Assembly: GCA_003343885.1 (NCBI GenBank)
Contig: QAKH01000021.1
Coordinates: 1-55,915, forward strand
Origin: Clostridiales bacterium
Lineage (GTDB): Bacteria > Bacillota > Clostridia > Oscillospirales > CAG-382
Length of the DNA stretch: 55,915 nt
Direction of reading: 5' to 3'
Numbering within the stretch: the first letter of the stretch is position 1; every line of letters begins with the position of its first letter. Under the pieces are notes generated by a model. It did not search any database. It was not told where the DNA came from and saw nothing but the letters and a program-made list of their open reading frames with translations. Positions 1 to 10,600 of the stretch are shown in pieces. The position numbers and the translations under genes were made by a program.

Positions 1-11
1 GGGCAACAATG

Positions 12-96
12 TGGTATAATTTTATCCATGAGATCTTGATCTCCTTTCTCTGATTTTCAGGGAGGTATTCGGGTTTGTGATAAAACCATTATACCA
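12..96. promoter_or_regulatory. Leader inverted repeat with mirrored extended -10 elements
   Basis: TGGTATAAT at 12-20 followed by TTTATC is mirrored by GATAAAACC-ATTATACCA at 79-96, giving an imperfect inverted repeat with a 2-3 nt bulge. The left arm reads as an extended -10 (TGnTATAAT) facing the giant-protein operon. The right arm carries the same motif on the minus strand. A perfect small palindrome, GAGATC-TT-GATCTC, sits at 30-43. No -35 can be judged for the left promoter because it would lie at or before the window edge. A hairpin leader, convergent promoters or a regulator site are all possible. Confidence 0.4.
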
Positions 97-165
97 TAAG
101 GAGTTCAAGGTCTCAACTTTCATTTAACTTAACAAAACGCATAACATAATAAGGAGGAAATATCT

Positions 166-3100
166 ATGATAAAATCTTTAGCGGAAAGAAGCAAAGTGAA
201 TCCTAAGAGTATGATTGCGACAATGCTTGCTTTTGTGCAGCTGTTTCTCCTTTTTCCTGTAGCGGCGCCGATGGGTGTCATGGCAGCAGGCGGAAACGTG
301 GAATACACGCGCATCAATCCGGAAGTTGCAATTTATAATGCGCAGACGGGTATAGATGAAAAGTTGTATGAACGGGAAATCAGCGCAGACAGTAAGTTTA
401 ATGCGGCGACAAAGAGCAGCTTGTTCAATTTATCCTTTGTAAATAATCTTGCCGGTACACATGTAAGCTTTAAAATTGACGATAAAATAATCGGATTACT
501 CAGGAGAAAGGATAACAACCTGCAAACTTCTGCGTCTGCCTCCTTTCACAACTATAAACATCAGCATACTTGGGAGTCTGGTTTATTTGGCTTAAAAAAG
601 AATACGGCAAATGTTACCACAGCGTGCGTGATGTCATATAACTATCGCGTGAGCGGTTATTATTCAAGCCCCAATTTGGCGATAAACAGCCGTGATATGG
701 CAAAAGACTATGAAAGGCTTTCCACTGGATACAGTCCGATTTTTTCTTATGACAGTAATTTCGGCAACGTGGTTTTTGCCGCAAGCCTGCAGGGGACGAT
801 GTTTGACGGCGGAAATAGGAGCTGTGCTTGTCCCGGCGATGCTTCGATAACAAAACCCGTTATTTCATTTATGGACAACAATGCGCCTTCGATTGTTTCG
901 ATTACCGGCATAGACAATAAAATTTTAAAAGCCGGTGAAACGGTTAATATAGAGGTTAAATTTGACGAACCTATACGATTTGCCGACGACAGCGCCGCTC
1001 ATGATGATTTGTATGTTAATCTTGCAATCAGCGGTATCAGCTCTGACAGATACCCAAAGGCAATGCTTAAAAAGCTTGATATTGATACACTTTATTTTTC
1101 TTACACCGTTCCCTCAAATGATAATAACCTTGAGCAAACTATTACCGGCGTAGACTTCAGCCCTCTTATGAAAGAATGTGACCTTGTTGTTGTTTTTGAA
1201 GACGAAAATTTTGAACTCTCCACAAGCGGACTTAACAACTCAAACAATATAGGCTACACAAGAGCTACTTCTTATATTACCGATATAGCCGGCAACGGTA
1301 TGAGAGAGTCAGACAGAATGTACAACGTAACAGAAACTTACATTGATACAAAGGCTCCAACTCTTACCAAAATCAGCACGTCAGTAAACGCAAACAATAC
1401 TAAAATCAAGGAAATGTTAGGATCTACCGATACCGATAACAGCGATATATATCTCGGTGTGGGCGATTCGATTTCATACGGCTTGACGTTCAGCGAGGTT
1501 TTGAATATAGCTGAAGGCGAATATGCCGGCATTACAGCTACGACAAACATTGTTGACAAAAACGGAAACCCTGTTACGCTTACAAGCAAAACACTCTCAA
1601 AAATACCCACCGATGACAATGCGTACGGACTTGGCCCGTCAAAGGGAAATGTTACATATATTGATTTTGATACGCTTATAATTGAAGAAGGTATGACATG
1701 CTCGGACGCCGACGGAATTATCCGCATTATAAACGTAAGCTTCAGCGAAGCAGTGAACGACTATGCAAATAATACATTGACCGTTTCCGATGAGGAAGCA
1801 AGAGCTGCAAATAAGACTACGGTTTACCTTGATGTAAATATGCCGGAAATTGCCACAACGCTGACGGCAACAAATGATGTCTATGCCGCTGTGCCGTATG
1901 CAGACGGCAGCGGATTTTATTTCCCGTTTGAAATTACCGACAGTTTGTCCGGAATAAACGGGCTGGAAGGTACATTTGTATGGAACAAGGGGGAAGACAG
2001 CGTATACGGCAGTTTGTATTCATATGCAGTCACCTCCTCTGCGGATGTTCCGACTGAGTGGAAAATAGGTTACATGAATCGGCGCAACAGCTTTACGCAG
2101 GTCGAAGGAACACAATACCTCCATATAAAGAAGTACGCCGGCATAACATATGAGCTGTTGGATACTTCGCTTGGCTTTACCGCAACAGATTATGCGGGAA
2201 ATGAATACAGCGTGTCAAGCCCTGTTATCTTTAAAATTAACACAATTTGGGATAATACATATCCTTTTGCCAAATTAGGGGAAGTGACAAAGCAATTAAA
2301 CGGAGCGGGCGGAACACTTACCGTCAATGTGGAGTTAACCGAATCGACCGCCCTGAAAGACGCGTATTATCTGTGGACAGATACGGCGGCTGACCCTTCT
2401 CTCGATGAGATTAACCAGGCATTTCCGGATATAGAAGGCAAAACCTCCGTCACGGTTACAATAACCGAAAACATTGCAAACGGCGAGGATTTTAACAAGC
2501 ACCTTTGGATTAAGGTATCAGACCTGAACGGCAACGAAATGCTGTATTACCTTGGCAGGCAGCGGTATAATTTAGAAACGATAGAATATTTCGTAGACAA
2601 TAACGATGATTATTCGCAGTATTTTGATTTTACTGTCCGCACAAATAATCCGGATGGATATCTTATTGCATTGCTCCCGGTACCCAATGAACCTGATTAT
2701 TACTATATCTCTTTTGAGAATTGGATCCGGGCATCATATCGTTGTGATTTGGCGGACTGGTACAAGGTATATTCTGCCGACAGAAGAAACTTCGAGTATG
2801 TTGAAAAAAGCGTAGAAGACGATGAGTATTTAGAGTTTATTTTTAATGGCTACTATTCCGAAAAGTACGGATACCGCAACGGTGATTATACCATATATGT
2901 AATTTCCGGTGTTAAAGAGGCGTTTGATTTATCTCCTGATACAGATAATCCGCTGTCAGCCGGAAATGCGTCGCATGAAGTAGGCGAGGAAGTCTATAAT
3001 GTCCGTGTAATTGCAAGAGAGCAGGAAGGTTACGATTTTTATCCTGAAAGAAGCATTACCACAAAAGAAAATATACCGGAATCATCACCCTACGAGTACT

Positions 3101-6100
3101 ATTACTACACAGACGATACTGCGATTTCCACTCTTGCAGGACTGACGTTTGATATCGATTTAGGCGAGGATACGAGCGGATGGGAGTATGATCCGATTGA
3201 CCTTGACGCTTCCTACATTTTAGTGTCCTCGAACAGCGGATATCGTGTCCAATATAAGTTAAACAGACAGCAATACCAGTCAATTACCTTGCCTGAGGAT
3301 GATTATCCGACGGGTATTTACACAGTCGCTTTGGCATTGTATCTGAAAAATACAAGTACTCCTCTTCCTTCTATAGCATCTCAAAGGATTTATGTGGATT
3401 CCAGAACAGCGCCGGATGTGGAATCGTTCGGAATTGATCGTTTAGTGATGCTGTCGGAGGAATCACTCTATGAAACAGGTATTACTGAGCAGATTGTATA
3501 CCCTCATGAGGACACGATTTATATGCCAACCTCCAATAATACTAACGGGATACCGTATTCAGGTGTGCGCGACAGACTCGGGCTTTATGGAACAGGCGCC
3601 ATATCATGGGGAAATACGGAAACAGGCGTTTATTGTAATACGAATTTATTGATGTGGAATGTGTCGGCAGGTCAGACTGAGGATCTTGCCGCAGTGAGTA
3701 CTTTTAGTACTCAGCTTAAGAATATCGAACTGACCGACAAAGCCGGTGCGGATGAATATGTCGCAAATATCAACCGGGAAGATCCGGGCGACAGCGGCAA
3801 CGCTCCTCTGGTTTTAATAAAAGACCAGATCAACGTAATTGCGGTCAGAGCGGCACTTTCTAACGGAGAAAAGTCTGAAATTAAATATTACAATGTATAT
3901 CCTTCGTGGCTTGAAGTTGCCGGCAGTTTTACGACCGAGAAAAACGACGACAATACTCCGGTCGTCCTCGAAGACAACACACTGATCTTTACGCCGGCAG
4001 AAGGTCAGTCTATGGAGGGAATACAGATTTTTGCAAGAGGCAATGAGGGAAAAATAGAACTTCTTCCTCAGCCCGACGGAACATATCGCTGTGATGCGGA
4101 ACCGGGATTCTCTATGCCCTATTACCATGCAGTCAATCAGTTCGGAAGCGTCTGCTACTTCGGAGAATATTTCGGCGTATATCGTGATGAAGACGCCCCG
4201 GTTATTACTTACTTAAGCGACGAACACTCCGATGGAGAATACCGCGTCAATTTAAGGATTACCGATATGTCGCTGTACAACTATTTGTTTAAGAGTCCTA
4301 TTGATTTAAAACTCACGTTTGATGAGGAGTATTCAAAGCGTCTTGGATACGAAGAAGGAATTCAGACGACCTTTGAGATAGCGATTGACGAATTCAGTGA
4401 TTACTCGGTGGGTCAAATAACGCCTGAAGATGATTACGAGTTTGTCTGGAATGCAGACGATATAAGCCCTACCGGTATCTACCGGGTAGAGGCAATCATC
4501 CCGAAAAATTCCCGGGACGGATATATGGATGTTACGATATATGGTACAGCAAGATATATCCCGGAAGAAGAAACGGACGCGCCGGTCACCTTTGATATGA
4601 CGGTTGAAGCAGCAGATAGATTTGGCCGTACCGGATCGGTGGAGCTTGAGAATATCACCGCAACCAATACCATGCCTTTTGTAGTAAATAACGGAAGCAT
4701 AAAGCCGGAATATAAGTCAAAAGAAAGTAATGTAAGTGATATTGATTATGCACTGGCACTACCCTTTAACGTGCCCGTACAGCCTGAAAAATCATGGATT
4801 CTGCCGGATCCTGAAGGCTATCAAAAGGAATGGATAGACGGTTTTCCGGTTACAAGAGACGGGATATCGGAAATCTCCTTCTATGATATTTTCGGCACGC
4901 TTTATACGCAGGAGATTGAGCTTGTTGATGTGTTCGGCGAGTATGGTCTTGAGTTAACCATTTCGCCTGAAACATACACCAAAGATTTTGTTTCGGTTAC
5001 CGCAAGCATGACAGATGAGAACACAGAAAAAGCGTTTGTATTCTATGAAGTATATGACAACGGATCGGTCAAGCAGGGAATTCTCGGGTCCGATGGATCG
5101 TGGCTGCCTGCCAAGTCAAGAACGATACAGCGGGATAACAATAATCTGATTGCCATATATGTTTATCCCAGAGCCTCCTATACCAGCGGAGAGCTCAATA
5201 CCGGATTTACGCGCTATAGCGCGGATATACTTATCATACATATTGACAATATGGCAAACGAAGCGCCGGTGGCACAGCCGCTGTTCTATTTTGACCAGTA
5301 CGGAGAGGAATATACAGGGGAAGAACTTTTGGAAAAATTCCCCGACGGCATTGAAACAACAGGAGATGTAGAGGTATATTACAAAACAAGCAGGTATGTC
5401 CGGCCGATTGACGGCACAGAAGAAAAAGTAAGATTTACATACCAAGATACCGATACTTCTTATTTGTTCAAATATGTAGACGAATTCAACAACGAGGGCA
5501 GTTTGGAAATTGACCTTAAGGATTATGGTATTACCTTTGCCGCACCCCCGGAGCCGTATAAGGATGAAGCCGCTCCTAACCTTGTGGTTGATGTTTACGC
5601 AAAGCGCTTTAATAACTATACCGCAATGGGCGCATTTTCAAAGGATACAGCGCCGGACGATGTGAAACAGGAATTTGAAAATATCGGTTACGTGCAGGGA
5701 TACAGCATGAAAATCGGAGTTACCGACTATTCAAGCTATAAAATTGTCGTACTGAACAGCGCTCCGACATCGCTTGATTATAACAGCGCCGTAAGCGATA
5801 TAGTATCAGGCGTCAGCATATCAGGAAATACGATTACAATCTCAAAGGATATTGCCTCAGACTTCACGGTTGCAGTGGTGGACAATGCCGCGGCAGAAAC
5901 CGCAGCCGAAAACGATAATTTCTCTTACGTAACGATAAAGGCACAAGACCTGAAAGCCTGGTTTGATACCACAAAGCCTGTATCAGAACAGCAAATAGTC
6001 CAAAACGGATTATACGAGCAGATTGCGTATATAAAGTTTACCGATAAGTCGGACAACGGTACGGAAATTGATCCATCTACGGTTACAATTTTAAACGGCA

Positions 6101-7659
6101 CTTTGGAGATTGAAACTGACGGAGAATACGCCGGATGGTATAAGAGAGTGTTCACAGACAACGCTTCATATGAAATCTTATTCCAGGACCATGTCGGAAA
6201 CCTGGGCGAGAAAGTAACATTGGAATCTTCCGGCATTGATATGGCTCCGCCGGCTCTTAAAATCACGTGGACGCCGCCGTATGTTTCAGCGGACGGTCAG
6301 ATAGATGCCGAGAGATACACCGCAAAAACCGTAAACACTTCGGTTTACGCACATATAGCGTCCGACAAGGCAATTGACGTTGAAAACGTAAGGTTAACGC
6401 ATTATACCTATAATAATTATGATTGGATCGAGCTTGACAGCGGAAATATTGGCGATATACCTGATTGCAGCGCAAGCTACACAGTAAATACCGAGGGGAT
6501 CACTGTATGCTTCGAGCAGGGAGGTATAGGACTTCGGTTTGAAGTTCCGTCACCTAACGGAAGAAGTACAACAGCCGACGTATATCTGCCCGCGGAAACC
6601 ATAGATAAGGCAGTTCCAAACGTTCAGACAGAAAAATCCGAGCATAAAAGAGATGGCTTTGATGTTCCGTATGCAGTGACACTTAAAATGACTCCCGATA
6701 AAAGCGTTTACTGCTCAAATTACGGCAGAGCAGACAAAGAATATGACAGCTTAACGCCGCTTGAGGTTACAATAACCCAAAACGGAACGTATGAGTATGT
6801 ATTTGTCGACAAAGCCGGAAATCGCAAAACCGCATTGTTTACAGTGAATAATATTGATAATAGCGCACCTGAACTCACCTTCGATCCGGAGCCTTCCGAG
6901 TTGCCCGTTATCAATACAGAGCAGAAGATTACGGTAACAGCGGATGAAGCTTGCACCTTAACATTTGACGGAAATGATTACAGCTTAAATGCAAACGGAT
7001 CTAAGGAGCTTACGTTCAGTAAAAACGGCGTTTATACCGTTATCGCAACGGATGCGGCAGGAAATGAAAGTATTGTCAATGTTCCTGTCGGAAACATGGA
7101 CACAACGCCTCCTGATATCAGCTTTGCGGCCGGCACTATCCGTATTTGTCAGGACAGCGATGAAGAAGTGCTTGCGGAAGAACTGAGCAAGGGCGTAACG
7201 GCATGGGAGCCTGAAACACAACAAGTTATTGAGGATTGGTCGTATGATGCGGGTGAAGTAGATCTCACAACTGTCGGCATATACAAAGTTATATACACCG
7301 CAAAGGACGATGCAGGAAATACCAAAACCGCTGTAAGATATGTTTCGGTTTATGATAAAAATAACCCCGGAATTTATATTGACGGCATATTTATAGAGGC
7401 GGAAGGCACAACGATTATTAAGGCTGGAGAACATGAAATAACGGTGGACAACATTGCGGAAATTGCCCCCGGAGTATTGGAGCCTTATACGATTAAAATA
7501 AGCAAAGGAATTTCAAGCATCGGTCAGATGAAGTTTAAACGAGCTGATGTTTTAATAGGAAGTGACGGTAAATTCACTATCACACCGGGATTTTACACGG
7601 TATCAGTCACTACGCAGAGCAGAAAGACATTCCGTGCGATTCTCTATGTGGAAAAGTAA
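166..7659 (+). CDS. Giant secreted multidomain Ig-like protein (2497 aa)
   Basis: This is a very large exported protein of unknown specific function. The start is set by AGGAGG eight bases before the ATG. Residues 1-41 form a signal peptide with a basic n-region, a hydrophobic stretch and a cleavage site near VMA-A. The rest is a chain of beta-sandwich modules. Linker motifs of the AP/PP type that open Ig-like repeats occur near residues 239, 396, 1082, 1343, 1800, 2026, 2232 and 2314. The module near 2314-2400 resembles DUF5011/Cry22-type Ig domains (DLTTVGIYKVIYTAKDDAGN). A CAC cysteine motif lies near residue 224. I see no LPxTG sorting signal, SLH domain or C-terminal membrane anchor, so it may be released or held by the SLH partner encoded 12 bases downstream. 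It could be an adhesin, a matrix protein or a protease substrate. The export call is firm and the role is open. Confidence 0.85.
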   Translation: MIKSLAERSKVNPKSMIATMLAFVQLFLLFPVAAPMGVMAAGGNVEYTRINPEVAIYNAQTGIDEKLYEREISADSKFNAATKSSLFNLSFVNNLAGTHVSFKIDDKIIGLLRRKDNNLQTSASASFHNYKHQHTWESGLFGLKKNTANVTTACVMSYNYRVSGYYSSPNLAINSRDMAKDYERLSTGYSPIFSYDSNFGNVVFAASLQGTMFDGGNRSCACPGDASITKPVISFMDNNAPSIVSITGIDNKILKAGETVNIEVKFDEPIRFADDSAAHDDLYVNLAISGISSDRYPKAMLKKLDIDTLYFSYTVPSNDNNLEQTITGVDFSPLMKECDLVVVFEDENFELSTSGLNNSNNIGYTRATSYITDIAGNGMRESDRMYNVTETYIDTKAPTLTKISTSVNANNTKIKEMLGSTDTDNSDIYLGVGDSISYGLTFSEVLNIAEGEYAGITATTNIVDKNGNPVTLTSKTLSKIPTDDNAYGLGPSKGNVTYIDFDTLIIEEGMTCSDADGIIRIINVSFSEAVNDYANNTLTVSDEEARAANKTTVYLDVNMPEIATTLTATNDVYAAVPYADGSGFYFPFEITDSLSGINGLEGTFVWNKGEDSVYGSLYSYAVTSSADVPTEWKIGYMNRRNSFTQVEGTQYLHIKKYAGITYELLDTSLGFTATDYAGNEYSVSSPVIFKINTIWDNTYPFAKLGEVTKQLNGAGGTLTVNVELTESTALKDAYYLWTDTAADPSLDEINQAFPDIEGKTSVTVTITENIANGEDFNKHLWIKVSDLNGNEMLYYLGRQRYNLETIEYFVDNNDDYSQYFDFTVRTNNPDGYLIALLPVPNEPDYYYISFENWIRASYRCDLADWYKVYSADRRNFEYVEKSVEDDEYLEFIFNGYYSEKYGYRNGDYTIYVISGVKEAFDLSPDTDNPLSAGNASHEVGEEVYNVRVIAREQEGYDFYPERSITTKENIPESSPYEYYYYTDDTAISTLAGLTFDIDLGEDTSGWEYDPIDLDASYILVSSNSGYRVQYKLNRQQYQSITLPEDDYPTGIYTVALALYLKNTSTPLPSIASQRIYVDSRTAPDVESFGIDRLVMLSEESLYETGITEQIVYPHEDTIYMPTSNNTNGIPYSGVRDRLGLYGTGAISWGNTETGVYCNTNLLMWNVSAGQTEDLAAVSTFSTQLKNIELTDKAGADEYVANINREDPGDSGNAPLVLIKDQINVIAVRAALSNGEKSEIKYYNVYPSWLEVAGSFTTEKNDDNTPVVLEDNTLIFTPAEGQSMEGIQIFARGNEGKIELLPQPDGTYRCDAEPGFSMPYYHAVNQFGSVCYFGEYFGVYRDEDAPVITYLSDEHSDGEYRVNLRITDMSLYNYLFKSPIDLKLTFDEEYSKRLGYEEGIQTTFEIAIDEFSDYSVGQITPEDDYEFVWNADDISPTGIYRVEAIIPKNSRDGYMDVTIYGTARYIPEEETDAPVTFDMTVEAADRFGRTGSVELENITATNTMPFVVNNGSIKPEYKSKESNVSDIDYALALPFNVPVQPEKSWILPDPEGYQKEWIDGFPVTRDGISEISFYDIFGTLYTQEIELVDVFGEYGLELTISPETYTKDFVSVTASMTDENTEKAFVFYEVYDNGSVKQGILGSDGSWLPAKSRTIQRDNNNLIAIYVYPRASYTSGELNTGFTRYSADILIIHIDNMANEAPVAQPLFYFDQYGEEYTGEELLEKFPDGIETTGDVEVYYKTSRYVRPIDGTEEKVRFTYQDTDTSYLFKYVDEFNNEGSLEIDLKDYGITFAAPPEPYKDEAAPNLVVDVYAKRFNNYTAMGAFSKDTAPDDVKQEFENIGYVQGYSMKIGVTDYSSYKIVVLNSAPTSLDYNSAVSDIVSGVSISGNTITISKDIASDFTVAVVDNAAAETAAENDNFSYVTIKAQDLKAWFDTTKPVSEQQIVQNGLYEQIAYIKFTDKSDNGTEIDPSTVTILNGTLEIETDGEYAGWYKRVFTDNASYEILFQDHVGNLGEKVTLESSGIDMAPPALKITWTPPYVSADGQIDAERYTAKTVNTSVYAHIASDKAIDVENVRLTHYTYNNYDWIELDSGNIGDIPDCSASYTVNTEGITVCFEQGGIGLRFEVPSPNGRSTTADVYLPAETIDKAVPNVQTEKSEHKRDGFDVPYAVTLKMTPDKSVYCSNYGRADKEYDSLTPLEVTITQNGTYEYVFVDKAGNRKTALFTVNNIDNSAPELTFDPEPSELPVINTEQKITVTADEACTLTFDGNDYSLNANGSKELTFSKNGVYTVIATDAAGNESIVNVPVGNMDTTPPDISFAAGTIRICQDSDEEVLAEELSKGVTAWEPETQQVIEDWSYDAGEVDLTTVGIYKVIYTAKDDAGNTKTAVRYVSVYDKNNPGIYIDGIFIEAEGTTIIKAGEHEITVDNIAEIAPGVLEPYTIKISKGISSIGQMKFKRADVLIGSDGKFTITPGFYTVSVTTQSRKTFRAILYVEK

Positions 7660-7671
7660 GGGGGCAAAAAT

Positions 7672-10600
7672 ATGAAAAGAATTATAGCTTGTTTGCTCAG
7701 CGTTGTAATGATTTTGGGTTTTATACCTATTGACAGTATGATAGCAATCGCGCTTGAACAGGAACGCGAAGCGTATTCCCTTGATAACGGATATATTCGC
7801 GTTCAGGTTTCAAAGGAAAACGGCGGCTTTGTCATAAATACCGTAAACGGCGACACCTTGAAAAAATCGGACAACAACAAAAAGCTTCTGTTCCATACGG
7901 GCGAGTATGATACATCATTTGTTTCTTTCCGTGTAACAGAAGAGGACGGCACACAAAAGGATTTTATTTTCGGCGGCAAGTACGGTGACAGCAGCGACCC
8001 GAGTCATAAGGGCGTTACAGTAACACAGGCTACCGAAAACAGCGAGATTATCGCAACTTGGTCGGTTGAGAGCTATACCTTTACGCAGATCATTTCATTG
8101 GCAAACGAAAGCTCAAACGAACATGGTATGGTTTCGCTATCTTTGAGTGCTTCAAATAACAGCGGAAACGATGCGAACATCAAGGCGCGTGTCCTTTTGG
8201 ACACCGCCTTGGGCGGCAATGACTTCGGAACATATCAGGCAGTGGATGAAGACTCGGTAACCCACTCGATATACACCGAGCAGATACTTGACGGTACGGA
8301 CTATCCGATTCCGCAGAACTTCTATTGTCTCGATAATATCTTTAATACATCAATCACAGCATTTTCCGTAAACAGTCCGCAGGCTATGCCTTATCAGGTG
8401 GCGTTCGGACATTGGAATAACCTTGCGGCGTCACTCTTTGATTTCACCCCGGACACTTCGATGGATTTTACAAAGAAAAATAACGATTACCTGACGGCAG
8501 ACAGTGCGTACGCTCTTTATTATGATATGGGAAATGTCGGAAGCACACCTGCAAGCATGGTAACATACTACGGCGTTTATTCTCATAAGGACGTCCCGGC
8601 GGCTGAAAAATTTACAGTTGACGTATCAGTGCCGCTGCGCCTTGAATTAAACGACGCAAGAGATGATTACGTAAGACAGACGGACGAGGGCGTTGCAGAT
8701 TTTACAGCCGGCGTTACATTTGAAAATTACGTTACGGATACAGCAGAAAATTATGAAAATCTCTCATTAGTGGTCAGAACCACAGAGAACCTGCGTTCTT
8801 TGGGAGATATGGGCGCGGAAAATAATTCGCAGTTCGGCTCGACTGATCCCTTCATAATTACTTATACAAATGTAAATGTCGGAGATATCAATTCAAAAAC
8901 GCTGTATTTTCAGGCGAACGTAACAGATGCTGCGGCTTATGAGCGGATTACGATAGGTATTTACGATACTTCGGAAACACAAGGCGCAATTGTTGAGGAG
9001 AAGAAACTCGGAGAAAAAGTATCATATATTCTTTTGCCGAGCGGAGACGGAAGTATTCCCCATGTAAGCTTTACCGAAATGACTCCGAAAATAATCTATT
9101 CATCAGGCACAAGACATCTGTACGTAACAGTAAAAAACGCTGCGCTTCTGGATAACCGGGGCAACTGGAATCTTGTCGCCCGCAGTGTTGACGGAAAGAC
9201 GTCACAAACGATAAGCCACGAGTTTATCAGCATAAAAGACGGCGTCATGGACGTTGCGATAGACGATTCTGTCGAGCTTGCGCCCGGAAGCTGGTATTTG
9301 CAGCTTGAATGGACTGACGCGGCGGTTTCGGAAGACGTTATACAGGAAGAATATCAGAAACAGACGGCAACCTGCTTAAACTTCACGGTGTCGGAGGATA
9401 TAAAATACAAAAATGACAGTTACGGAATTCTGACTGTCGTAAAATATAAATCCGGCGGTAACTTTACTTATAAAATCAACTCGTTCAGAGACGAGGAGGC
9501 GTTTAATACTTTTAAAAACGCAGGCGGTTACGATGAAATTCTCTTGATATTCAGAGGAGAGTTTTCAAAGTCCACCTACACATTGGAGGACGGCGTTTCC
9601 AAAAGAACATACTATACCGCAACAAGCACCAAAAAAGTCAATGAGGATACAAGAGAATACGAGGTCGATAACTGCGTCAATATAAACGGAGCTATGGACT
9701 TTGAAAACGGCAAAATGTCGGTATATTACGAAAAGGACGATCCCGAAGGACAAGAACCGACAAGCGACGTAATCGTCGAATTTGACGGCGAGCTTTTGAC
9801 GAGTAATGCACGCACGTCCATTTGGACCGGCAAATCCGGCCTTACAAGACTTGAACAGGGAAAAAGCTATTCTCTTGTTCCATACGACAAAAACGGCGTC
9901 CGTGATAAAAACTTCAACGATAATACAATCATGCTTGTGTGGCCGACCACATACAGCGTAGGACAAACGATTGCCGGCATGGTATTTAATATGGCGTTCG
10001 GCGAACTCGGCGTAATGAAGGAGGATAACGGCACGGAAATAGGCCGTGTAATCTCTTTCTCGGCAAAACTTGATCTGAGCTTTACAAAAGCTCCGGAGCC
10101 TTCAAGCCAAAGTCTTGCGGAAAATCCGGATCAGTCACTCAGCACTACCTACTGGCAGAAGATAAAGGATTTCTGGAGCAACTATAAAGAAGCGCAAAGC
10201 GTAGACAGCTATATTTACACCAATAATGACGCATTGTACAGAACATACGACTGGTCGCATATAGACGAAAGCGGAGGAAATAATAAGGAAATTGCCGCCT
10301 CTGTTATGGTTCGTGATATTCTCTACGGCTGCGGTCAGGGCTTTGTAGGGGTAAATTTCAAGGTGGAAATCGGTATTAAAAACTATATTGCGGCATTGCC
10401 AAAGGTTACCGGAACGCTTGAAGTCAACACCATAAATGACTGGTCATTTAAATTTGACGGCAGCATGAGCCTTGCAAGATTCTCTCTTGAAGCAAAGCTT
10501 TCATTCAAGAGCCGCAATGATGTCCCCGTTCCTGACGATATCTACTTCTATATAGGCGGATTCGATCCGGGTATCAATATAGACGGCTGCGGCGTTGTCT

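Noticed and set aside
12..96. Confident call of an invertible promoter switch
   Set aside because: The repeat arms are imperfect, the interval is very short and no recombinase gene is present, so it is kept only as a low-interest observation.
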